Shown here in pieces: positions 1 to 5,320 of a DNA stretch of 6,212 nt. Origin of the DNA: an uncultured Ruminococcus sp. (GTDB lineage Bacteria > Bacillota > Clostridia > Oscillospirales > Ruminococcaceae); the NCBI GenBank assembly GCA_947177345.1, contig CAMWUB010000088.1, positions 1 to 6,212 on the forward strand. The letters run 5' to 3'. Every line of letters starts with the position of its first letter. The first letter of the stretch is position 1. The notes below the pieces were generated by a model. The model was not told the origin of the DNA, did no database searches, and worked only from the letters and a program-made list of their open reading frames with translations. The position numbers and the translations under genes were made by a program.

Positions 1-30
1 GTAAATCACGAATGGAGAGTGTATAAAATA

Positions 31-702
31 ATGGGTCTTATAATGGATGCTCTGATTTTCAGAGAAAATTTTGAAATTGAAGACGGCGTACTGATAAAGT
101 ACCACGGCAAAGATAAGGAAGTAATAATCCCCAACGTCGTAACAAGGATAGGTTTTTTTGCTTTTGAAAATTGTTGGTGTCTTACAAGTATAAAAATCTC
201 CAACGGCGTAAAGGAAATAGGCTATAGAGCTTTTGCAAATTGTTGGCGTCTTACAAGCATAACGATACCCAACAGTGTAACAAGTATAGGTGACAATGCT
301 TTTTCGGATTGCACAAGCCTTACAAGCATAATAATTAACGGATTCAAAATAAATGTTAAAGAAATTGAAGAAGCTGACGAAGAAATATCTACCGCATTAT
401 ATATTCTTATAAATAAAAAATTTTCAAGAAAGTTCAGTTATATGGTAAAGTGTAATTTAATAATTGACTATTTCTTATGCACAGCCGATAAGAACTATGA
501 AGCATACATAAAGAAAATTTTTCTGAAAATTGCAAGGCAGTTTATAGAAAACAACGACACAGAAAGAATTAATAAAATCCTTGAAAAAACAAACTTCGTG
601 ACAAAACGCAATATAGACAAGCTCCTTACTCATGCCAACGATAAAGGACGGCAGGAAATATATAATATATTAAATTACTATAAAGAAAATAATTTAAAAT
701 AG
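31..702 (+). CDS. BspA-like leucine-rich repeat (LRR_5) protein
   Basis: Counting from the ATG at 31 gives 223 residues. Residues 31-99 are three consecutive 23-residue LRR_5 units (starting at residues 31, 54 and 77), each with an I-x-I/P start, an IG..AF core and a closing LTS; a fourth begins at residue 100. The family is a solenoid thought to mediate protein binding. Residues 108-223 are charged and helical-looking, with an ankyrin-like tail rich in Lys, Asn and Glu. I see no signal peptide, membrane segment or wall anchor, so a cytoplasmic location is inferred, unlike secreted BspA proteins. The start is uncertain: GGAGAG at 14-19 favours ATG 31, GTG 19 and ATG 43 are alternatives, and the frame stays open to position 1, so the gene could begin upstream of the window. 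Function and partner are unknown. It looks like host backbone rather than element cargo. Confidence 0.8.
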   Translation: MGLIMDALIFRENFEIEDGVLIKYHGKDKEVIIPNVVTRIGFFAFENCWCLTSIKISNGVKEIGYRAFANCWRLTSITIPNSVTSIGDNAFSDCTSLTSIIINGFKINVKEIEEADEEISTALYILINKKFSRKFSYMVKCNLIIDYFLCTADKNYEAYIKKIFLKIARQFIENNDTERINKILEKTNFVTKRNIDKLLTHANDKGRQEIYNILNYYKENNLK

Positions 703-712
703 TTACGTTACG

Positions 713-778
713 TGTAAGAAATTGCCTGTAATATTTCCGGACAAAATGCTGGAATATCAACAGGCAGTTTCTTTTACA
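713..778 (+). terminator. long imperfect hairpin after the LRR gene, probable terminator
   Basis: TGTAA-GAAATTGCCTGT (713-729) pairs with the stretch ending at 778, with a 2-nt bulge and one G-T pair. The stem continues through AATATTTCCGG against CTGGAATAT, leaving a loop of about 8 nt near 741-748. It starts 10 nt after the LRR stop codon. The T-rich part (TTTCTTTTACA) lies within the 3' arm rather than after the stem, so it is a less typical intrinsic terminator than the one after the tRNA. It could also act on transcripts from the other strand. Confidence 0.6.
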
Positions 779-821
779 GATAGCAATAATAAGTTAAAAT
801 AAAAAAATATATCAGAAGGTA

Positions 822-850
822 TTGACATTTTAAGTAAACCGTGATATACT
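822..850 (+). promoter_or_regulatory. sigma-70-type promoter for tRNA-fMet
   Basis: A perfect -35 box TTGACA (822-827) and a -10 box TATACT (845-850) are separated by 17 bp. The tRNA gene starts 41 bp after the -10 box. The leader between them contains a small dyad, TCGCAT/ATGCGA (858-863 and 871-876). No other gene follows on this strand before the terminator, so this is a single-gene tRNA unit. Confidence 0.88.
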
Positions 851-891
851 AAGATAGTCGCATGAAGTTGATGCGAAAAAATGATACATTA

Positions 892-968
<77 letters not shown>

Positions 969-970
969 GA

Positions 971-1011
971 AATCCTCGTAAACACGTACGTTTACGAGGA
1001 TTAATTTTTTT
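971..1011 (+). terminator. intrinsic terminator of tRNA-fMet
   Basis: A perfect 13-bp stem, AATCCTCGTAAAC (971-983) with GTTTACGAGGATT (990-1002), has a 6-nt loop and is followed by AA and seven T residues (1005-1011). It starts 2 nt after the tRNA CCA end. If the element inserted at the tRNA 3' end, this terminator may have been supplied by the element rather than by the original host locus. Confidence 0.93.
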
Positions 1012-1024
1012 GCTTTAATGATTT

Positions 1025-1046
1025 TGACCCCAAAATGACCCCAAAA
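1025..1046 (+). repeat. exact tandem 11-bp repeat, candidate integrase arm-type sites
   Basis: TGACCCCAAAA occurs twice back to back (1025-1035 and 1036-1046). It is 57 bp beyond the tRNA end and 113 bp from the integrase stop codon. Short direct repeats between a tRNA target and the int gene are typical arm-type binding sites for the N-terminal domain of lambda- or Tn916-type integrases. The 11-bp period is about one helical turn, placing both copies on the same DNA face. The role is inferred from position and spacing. Confidence 0.6.
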
Positions 1047-1102
1047 GTGCGATATTTGTGTACCGGGGAATATGTAGCAATGATTGGTGATAAATATTTG
1101 TA

Positions 1103-1116
1103 TTAACCTTGGTTAA
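1103..1116. repeat. short inverted repeat TTAACC-tt-GGTTAA
   Basis: This is a perfect 6-bp dyad with a 2-bp centre between the arm-like repeats and the integrase terminator. It may be a protein site (excisionase, integrase or host factor) in the recombination region. The stem is too short and the loop too tight for a terminator. The function is a guess. Confidence 0.35.
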
Positions 1117-1128
1117 CAAACAAAAAAT

Positions 1129-1154
1129 AAAGGAGAGCTGTTATGCTCTCCTTT
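1129..1154 (-). terminator. intrinsic terminator of the integrase gene (bidirectional)
   Basis: The stem AAAGGAGAGC (1129-1138) pairs perfectly with GCTCTCCTTT (1145-1154) around a 6-nt loop. It begins 4 nt past the integrase stop. On the minus strand it is followed by TTTATTTTTTG. On the plus strand the run of T at 1152-1156 also fits, so it could additionally stop plus-strand readthrough from the tRNA side into antisense of int. Confidence 0.88.
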
Positions 1155-1158
1155 TTAT

Positions 1159-2571
1159 TTATATATTTACCATAACAACAAATTCACCGATGTTTACAAT
1201 AAGCTCGCTGTTCGGAGTGGGAGAGGGCGGATATATGTTTGAGAGTGTCTGTGCTATAGCTGACTGTATACAGCTTATGCCATAGTTGATGTCGTTGGCT
1301 TCGATTTTAAGGTCTTCAAAGTCAACAGCATTGAGAATAAAACCGTTTGGAGCAGGTGTGACTATGACAGGATATGACTGATACTGTGGCATGGTCGGCA
1401 TATTGAACAGGTCTTCCATGAGTTTCATTTCCTCGTGCTTCTGACTGTCGAGAACGTGTGTGTATGTGTCAAGAGTGAATGCAACGGAATAATGTCCGAG
1501 AAGTGTCGAGAGAGTTTTAGCGTCCATACCCTGCTCCATAGCTCTTGTTGCAAATGTGTGTCGGAGTGCGTGGAATGTGTAGTGTCCAAGTCCGGCAGCT
1601 TCAAGAATTTCGTCGTAGTAGTCCTTGAAAGTACGTGGTTCTATGTATCCTCCGAGTGGGTTGGTAACTATAAATCCCGAATCAGTATACACTGCTCCTG
1701 CAATTCGGGCATCTGAAAGCTGAATATTTCTCCACTGCTGTAAGTCCCTGATTATCACCTGCATAAGCGGAATTGAACGTGTGGAATTTTTGGTCTTTGG
1801 TTCCTGTATGACTATCTCGGTGGAGTTTCCGATTCCGTTGTAGTCTACTTTCGGCAGACGGTTGAGAGTACGGCGGATATTCAGCATATTCTTTCTTGTG
1901 TCAACGTCCTCCCAGCGTAAACCAAGAAGTTCGCCCAGACGTACTCCAGTAGCGAGAGTAAGCCTGATGAAAACTCCGTATCTGAATTTATAACTCGTGT
2001 ACATAAGACGTTCCTGCTCCTCACGGGTAAGGATTTCAATCTGCGGCTTTTCGTTTCGGGGCAGATTGACTGCATCACAGGGGTTGAAACTGATATGATG
2101 CTCCAGTACCGCCTGTTTTAAAGCCTTGTGCAGACAGCGGTGAAGGTTTGCGATTGTTTTCGGTGAAAGTCCTTCCTCCGTGAGTTTGTAGTTATAAAAA
2201 TCCTGTAACAGCTTTGAAGTAAGGTCTTTGAGTTTGAGATTCGGAAAAGCAGGAGCGATATGATTGTTTATGTATCCTGCATAACTCGTATAGGTTGACT
2301 GTTTCAGACTGTTTTTCATGTAGGTTTCAAGCCATATCCTGAGCCAGTCTATGAGCTTGGTTGAAGTCGGGTCAACCATTTCGTTGATGTGGATATTGTA
2401 TTCGACTTCATGCAGAAGTTTTACGGCTTCTGCTTTTGTATTTGCATAGTATGAGATACGTTTAGGCTTGCCTGTTTCAAAGTCAATGCCAGCCATAACA
2501 CGTACTTCAAATCTGCCGTCTTTGCGTTCCCTTATGCTTCCCTCATTATGTCCTCTTTTTGTCTTTCCCAT
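1159..2571 (-). CDS. int: site-specific tyrosine recombinase / integrase (Tn916/phage type)
   Basis: This 470-residue integrase would insert and excise the element by recombining attachment sites. Residues 10-60 match the AP2-like arm-binding N-terminal domain (GSIRERKDGRFEVRV), about 70-165 the SAM-like core-binding domain, and about 180-375 the catalytic domain. The catalytic residues are all visible: R211 (TGVRLGE), K259 (EPKTKNSTRSIPL), H334 and R337 (HALRH), H360 (LLGH) and the nucleophile Y370 (DTYTHV). The start is supported by GGAGG (2579-2583) with a 7-nt spacer. After Y370 there are 100 residues, including a Pro-rich tail; Tn916-like enzymes usually stop about 25-35 residues after the tyrosine, so this C-terminal extension is unusual. 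The gene stands alone between two terminators, with its 3' end facing the tRNA-fMet gene. No excisionase gene is next to it. Confidence 0.96.
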   Translation of the reverse strand: MGKTKRGHNEGSIRERKDGRFEVRVMAGIDFETGKPKRISYYANTKAEAVKLLHEVEYNIHINEMVDPTSTKLIDWLRIWLETYMKNSLKQSTYTSYAGYINNHIAPAFPNLKLKDLTSKLLQDFYNYKLTEEGLSPKTIANLHRCLHKALKQAVLEHHISFNPCDAVNLPRNEKPQIEILTREEQERLMYTSYKFRYGVFIRLTLATGVRLGELLGLRWEDVDTRKNMLNIRRTLNRLPKVDYNGIGNSTEIVIQEPKTKNSTRSIPLMQVIIRDLQQWRNIQLSDARIAGAVYTDSGFIVTNPLGGYIEPRTFKDYYDEILEAAGLGHYTFHALRHTFATRAMEQGMDAKTLSTLLGHYSVAFTLDTYTHVLDSQKHEEMKLMEDLFNMPTMPQYQSYPVIVTPAPNGFILNAVDFEDLKIEANDINYGISCIQSAIAQTLSNIYPPSPTPNSELIVNIGEFVVMVNI

Positions 2572-2593
2572 AGGAATACCTCCTGATAAATAT

Positions 2594-2623
2594 TTTTACA
2601 TAACTGTTTGTGCCGATGTAAAA
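2594..2623. promoter_or_regulatory. inverted repeat in the integrase leader, candidate operator
   Basis: TTTTACAT (2594-2601) and ATGTAAAA (2616-2623) are a perfect 8-bp inverted repeat with a 14-bp spacer. The arm centres are 22 bp apart, about two helical turns. It sits just upstream of the integrase ribosome binding site, where an int promoter must lie unless int is read through from the upstream operon. I find no convincing -35/-10 pair here. A dimeric regulator or the integrase itself could bind it; it could alternatively form an RNA hairpin. Confidence 0.4.
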
Positions 2624-2636
2624 TCATAATTCTGAC

Positions 2637-2678
2637 AAAAAATTAACCGTCCCAGAAATTAAATATTCTGAGACGGTT
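2637..2678 (-). terminator. intrinsic terminator of the amidoligase/GATase operon
   Basis: On the minus strand, AACCGTCTCAGAA (2678-2666) pairs with TTCTGGGACGGTT (2657-2645) with one U-G pair and an 8-nt loop, followed by AA and six T residues (2642-2637). It begins 17 nt after the stop of the glutamine amidotransferase gene. It separates that operon from the co-directional integrase gene. Confidence 0.88.
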
Positions 2679-2695
2679 GTAGCTTTGTTTAATTG

Positions 2696-3685
2696 TTAAA
2701 TATCGTTATAAAAACTGTTGTGCTTTACTTCCTGTATTGACGAGTGGAGCAGATAAGTATCCATAAACATTTCTTCGATTTCCATAGCAGTATAGCCATA
2801 ATCAAGAAGCAGGATAATATCTTCCTCATCAACGCCGTAGCAGTTGCACATATCAAACAGGAGTTCTTCCTCGCTTGTATACTCGCAGTATTCGCTGTCA
2901 TCTTCCCAGTCGTACCATTCATATTTGTAGCGTGATTTTTTGGTACTTGTGCTAAAGAATGAATAATCTTCAGGAGTAAAACGACTGCTGTAAATTTTGC
3001 CGTCTGAACTGATTGAAATAATGTCACCCTCGCATACTTTTATAATAGTAGGCTTTTCAGACTGTAATCCGACAGATTTCATAGCCTTGTCCATGATTGA
3101 CTTTGTTGAAGCGTAAACATAGAGTCCGAGACGTTCAAGATAAATCAGATACAGCGGATTATTGCCCTTGATAAAATAGAGCGTGTTGTTTTCGTCAAGT
3201 ATCGTAAACACGAAGTTTCCCATAACGTCTTCTGCCATATTTCTCAGTGAATCAAAGTCAAGTTTTTTCTGTCTCTCTATAAGCTGAACTGCAATGTAGC
3301 TGTCCGTTTCAATTTTTGTAGCTGGCAGATTATTGGACTTGCGAAGTGCTGTATCATTGTACAGAACTCCGTTATGGGCAAAGGCAAAAGCCTTGTCAGC
3401 TTTGCCATAGAATGGGTGATTGTTGTAATTGTTTTCCTTGTCGCCCTGTGTGGCAAGTCGTGTGTGTCCCATTACTGCCTTTGTTCCGTAAGGAATATTG
3501 AACTTGACTTTATGAGCAGGTTTCGGACGTTTGTAGATTATTACATGACCGTTTTTGATGTACGAGATACCAGCAGCATCAGTTCCACGTTCTTCAGCGG
3601 CGTTTGCAAGTGCCTGAGTGAGTTTATTTAAAAGCTTGTGCGGTAATTTCTTTCCGCAGTCAAGCCAGCCATATAATGCACACAT
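2696..3685 (-). CDS. stand-alone class II (Ntn) glutamine amidotransferase domain protein
   Basis: This 329-residue protein is a glutaminase-type Ntn hydrolase expected to release ammonia from glutamine. Cys2 becomes the N-terminal nucleophile once Met1 is removed. The glutamine-binding set known from PurF/GlmS/AsnB is complete: R76 in GHTRLATQG, NNHPF at 88-92, N105-G106 in FAHNGVLYN, and D128 in ETDSY. The glutaminase domain runs to about residue 235. No synthetase, SIS or PRTase domain is attached, so an acceptor enzyme must be separate; the amidoligase immediately upstream is the obvious partner. Residues 256-310 form a very acidic tail with a helical segment around LLDYGYTAMEIEEM. The ATG lies 2 nt after the amidoligase stop, with GGAGG at 3696-3700, so the pair is probably translationally coupled. 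The acceptor substrate is unknown. Confidence 0.9.
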   Translation of the reverse strand: MCALYGWLDCGKKLPHKLLNKLTQALANAAEERGTDAAGISYIKNGHVIIYKRPKPAHKVKFNIPYGTKAVMGHTRLATQGDKENNYNNHPFYGKADKAFAFAHNGVLYNDTALRKSNNLPATKIETDSYIAVQLIERQKKLDFDSLRNMAEDVMGNFVFTILDENNTLYFIKGNNPLYLIYLERLGLYVYASTKSIMDKAMKSVGLQSEKPTIIKVCEGDIISISSDGKIYSSRFTPEDYSFFSTSTKKSRYKYEWYDWEDDSEYCEYTSEEELLFDMCNCYGVDEEDIILLLDYGYTAMEIEEMFMDTYLLHSSIQEVKHNSFYNDI

Positions 3686-3687
3686 AA

Positions 3688-4779
3688 TTAAAATTCCTCC
3701 GTTTCTTCGACTTTTTCGTTGATATAAAGGTTGCGTTCTTTGAGGTACTGAATAAGTTCAGGCTCTTTGATTCCTGCAACAAACTCAGACCATGAGATTT
3801 TAGAAATTCCGTCATCGTCCATCAGGACAGCAATCTCGCAGATTTTGTTTACCAGCTCCAGCGTAGCAATAAGAGTGTTGTATTTGAGCGTCCCTCTGAA
3901 AAGACGAAATTCAATAGTATGATAATTGCAGAGATTTACAGCGACGTAGCGACCATAGCTTTTCTTTGCCTTGTCCATAATTGCTTTCGGGGAACTTTCA
4001 TAGCCATAGCGAGCAGCCCAGCGGTTCATAGCATATTCAGAACGGCGTGAAAATTTCAGCATCTCATTCCAGTGGTGTTCTACAAAGTAAAGAATGCGAC
4101 TGATAACTTCGTCCTGCTCGTCACGGTCAAGACCAAAACTGTCACGGTTTACGTGAATATGCAGACCACAAGTTGAAGTCTGGTGCGAGCGGTAGCCAAG
4201 TCTGACAGCGTAACTCATAACATCTTCCCAGCAGAAATTTTTGTGATAATCAAGTGTCATTGGGTGGCTTACAAGCTCCATTCCGTCTTCAAGGCTTCCG
4301 TCGGACTTTATGTAGATGCGTTCGTCGTACTCGTTGGCGATATCAAGAATTTCTTCGGCATAATCATTATCTTTGCCTGCTCCGTCGATTTCAAGTTCCA
4401 CGCCGAAATAGCGATTTGAATCACCGTAGAAAATCGGTTCAGGCTTGTAGCTGTATTCGTGAATTGAATCGTTTCTGCGGATGTCTTGATAGCAGTCGTG
4501 GCAATAATAACCGTCGTCGTATTCGTATGTGTCATCATTGTGAATGATTGTGTCGCACTGTTCACAGCGTGTGTAGTAGTTGTCGTAGCAACGACCGCAA
4601 AGGCAGATGTTGTCGTCACTGTATGCATCGGAGTCCCAGATAAACTCGTCGCATCTGTCACAGGTTACTGCGTAGCTGTCGATGCAGTCCTGACAGATTG
4701 GCTCGCCATAGATTGTGTCGTAGTCGTCACCCTCGATGATGTCACCGCAGTGAGAGCAGTAAATTTTTTCTTCTTCCAT
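3688..4779 (-). CDS. amidoligase (COOH-NH2 ligase, Amidoligase_2-like) with N-terminal zinc-binding repeats
   Basis: The protein has 363 residues. Residues 8-96 hold six CxxC pairs arranged as three CxxC-x17-CxxC units starting at C8, C40 and C72, exactly 32 residues apart; these are LIM/zinc-ribbon-like metal sites for protein or nucleic-acid binding. Residues about 120-345 match the glutamine-synthetase-fold amidoligase family: FGVELEID (E128, E130), KSDGSLEDGMELVSHP (158-173), the metal/ATP-site GLHIHVN (H207, H209), and IEFRLFRGT (289-297). Such enzymes are predicted to use ATP to join a carboxyl group to an amine or ammonia. The coupled class II glutaminase downstream suggests glutamine-derived ammonia as donor. 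The start is supported by GGAGG (4788-4792) with an 8-nt spacer. I see no clear promoter directly upstream; transcription may come from the DUF960 side through a hairpin. The substrate (protein, peptide, wall component or small molecule) is unknown. Confidence 0.88.
   Translation of the reverse strand: MEEEKIYCSHCGDIIEGDDYDTIYGEPICQDCIDSYAVTCDRCDEFIWDSDAYSDDNICLCGRCYDNYYTRCEQCDTIIHNDDTYEYDDGYYCHDCYQDIRRNDSIHEYSYKPEPIFYGDSNRYFGVELEIDGAGKDNDYAEEILDIANEYDERIYIKSDGSLEDGMELVSHPMTLDYHKNFCWEDVMSYAVRLGYRSHQTSTCGLHIHVNRDSFGLDRDEQDEVISRILYFVEHHWNEMLKFSRRSEYAMNRWAARYGYESSPKAIMDKAKKSYGRYVAVNLCNYHTIEFRLFRGTLKYNTLIATLELVNKICEIAVLMDDDGISKISWSEFVAGIKEPELIQYLKERNLYINEKVEETEEF
3696..3700 (-). promoter_or_regulatory. 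ribosome binding site of the GATase gene inside the amidoligase 3' end
   Basis: GGAGG on the minus strand lies within the last codons of the amidoligase gene, 10 nt before the GATase ATG at 3685. It fixes that start. It also implies that both proteins come from one mRNA, with ribosomes ending the first gene close to the second start. Confidence 0.8.
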
Positions 4780-4799
4780 TTGTTTTTCCTCCGTAAAAT

Positions 4800-4831
4800 A
4801 AAAATTTCCCTCCCGAAATTAATCGGGAGGG
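4800..4831 (-). terminator. terminator-like hairpin between DUF960 and amidoligase genes
   Basis: On the minus strand CCCTCCCGA (4831-4823) pairs perfectly with TCGGGAGGG (4816-4808) around a 6-nt loop, followed by AAATTTTTATTTT. The GC-rich 9-bp stem lies 14 nt after the DUF960 stop and 16 nt before the amidoligase ribosome binding site. The T-tract is interrupted by AAA just after the stem, so termination may be partial, lowering rather than blocking expression of the downstream pair. Confidence 0.75.
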
Positions 4832-4845
4832 ATTTGTGCTGTGGA

Positions 4846-5130
4846 TTAATATTCGCCTGATAAAAGCATGGTTGAGTGGTCGCCGTCGTCAATGACATAA
4901 ATCTTTGCAGTAATTGGATTACCGTACGGAATAAAGTAATTCATGCAGTATTCGGGCTGTTCCGATATGTGAATGATTTTCTGTAAAATACCAACTGCTT
5001 CAAATGTGAATATCTGAAAATAGTCTTTCGGTTTGGGCATTCTGTCAATGCATTCCCATATGAAAATCTGCAACTCAAACGGAATTTCGGCATCAATTCC
5101 TCTTGTGATGTAACGCTGATTGTCAAACAT
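4846..5130 (-). CDS. DUF960 family protein
   Basis: This small soluble protein has 94 residues. The N-terminal RYITRGIDAEIPFELQIFIW and the following DYFQIFTF and QKIIHISEQPEY segments match my recollection of the DUF960 family, found in Firmicutes genomes, plasmids and prophages. Its function is not known. It has no signal peptide or membrane segment and ends in an acidic stretch. The start is well supported by GGAGG (5138-5142) with a 7-nt spacer. It is the first gene of the minus-strand group that continues into the amidoligase and glutamine amidotransferase, although a terminator-like hairpin intervenes. It is divergent from the helicase gene across 190 bp. Confidence 0.83.
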   Translation of the reverse strand: MFDNQRYITRGIDAEIPFELQIFIWECIDRMPKPKDYFQIFTFEAVGILQKIIHISEQPEYCMNYFIPYGNPITAKIYVIDDGDHSTMLLSGEY

Positions 5131-5167
5131 CTTTTGTCCTCCTTTCGTTGATTTGTTATGCTACTAC

Positions 5168-5193
5168 GCTCCTACCAAAATTATTGGCAGAGC
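5168..5193. repeat. imperfect dyad in the DUF960 leader
   Basis: On the minus strand GCTC-TGCCAA (5193-5184) pairs with TTGGTA-g-GAGC (5178-5168) around a 5-nt centre, with one bulge and one G-T pair. It lies 38 nt before the DUF960 start and next to the candidate -10 box. It could be an operator or a leader hairpin. If transcription starts near 5189 as predicted, the RNA version would lack its first few bases, which slightly favours a DNA site. Confidence 0.35.
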
Positions 5194-5195
5194 TT

Positions 5196-5224
5196 ACCAT
5201 AGCACTTAAATAATATATAATCAA
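5196..5224 (-). promoter_or_regulatory. possible promoter for DUF960 and downstream operon
   Basis: On the minus strand, TTGATT (5224-5219) and TATGGT (5201-5196) are 17 bp apart. Both boxes are imperfect (four of six consensus bases each) and the region is AT-rich, so this is the best candidate rather than a firm call. It lies back to back with the helicase promoter, about 35 bp away. Confidence 0.4.
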
Positions 5225-5239
5225 GAAAGGAAATTTTTA

Positions 5240-5280
5240 CATATTTTGATGAAATTCTATTGATTTTTGCACAAAATATG
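5240..5280. promoter_or_regulatory. perfect inverted repeat overlapping the helicase promoter
   Basis: CATATTTTG (5240-5248) and CAAAATATG (5272-5280) are perfect 9-bp inverted arms whose centres are 32 bp apart, about three helical turns. The right arm fills the spacer between the -35 and -10 boxes and the left arm lies between the two divergent promoters. This arrangement suits a regulator that binds both arms and loops or covers the promoter. Binding is inferred from geometry. Confidence 0.5.
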
Positions 5281-5287
5281 GTATAAT
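5260..5287 (+). promoter_or_regulatory. extended -10 promoter for the helicase gene
   Basis: TATAAT (5282-5287) is a consensus -10 box preceded by TGG, giving an extended -10 (TGnTATAAT). A weak -35, TTGATT (5260-5265), lies 16 bp upstream. The start of transcription would be near 5294, about 27 nt before the ATG. Confidence 0.78.
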
Positions 5288-5289
5288 AT

Positions 5290-5308
5290 AATCATAATAC
5301 CTATGATT
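5290..5308. promoter_or_regulatory. 19-bp palindromic operator candidate at the helicase transcription start
   Basis: AATCATA (5290-5296) and TATGATT (5302-5308) form a perfect 7-bp dyad around ATACC. It starts 2 bp after the -10 box, spans the predicted transcription start and ends directly before the GGAGG ribosome binding site. Size and position are those of a dimeric helix-turn-helix repressor site. An RNA hairpin is less likely because most of the left arm would not be transcribed. Confidence 0.55.
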
Positions 5309-5320
5309 GGAGGAATTTCG

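Noticed and set aside
858..876. Small hairpin TCGCAT/ATGCGA followed by A residues in the tRNA leader
   Set aside because: It is too short and has no T-tract on either useful side, so it is not a terminator. It is probably incidental.
1052..1101. Two copies of ATATTTGT 42 bp apart (1052-1059, 1094-1101)
   Set aside because: An 8-bp match in AT-rich DNA is expected by chance, and the flanks do not extend it.
1435..1716. Plus-strand Cys-rich frame within the integrase
   Set aside because: It is antisense to the integrase catalytic domain. The cysteines are reverse-complement artefacts of its Ala/Thr/His codons.
3374..3631. Plus-strand frame that looks like a small membrane protein
   Set aside because: It is antisense to the conserved GATase II core, with no ribosome binding site. 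Its hydrophobicity comes from the complement of the real codons.
4486..4860. Long plus-strand open frame rich in Val and Ala, and the other frames (4183-4661) across the amidoligase
   Set aside because: They are antisense or out-of-frame shadows of the Asp/Cys-rich amidoligase gene. None has a ribosome binding site or recognisable domain.
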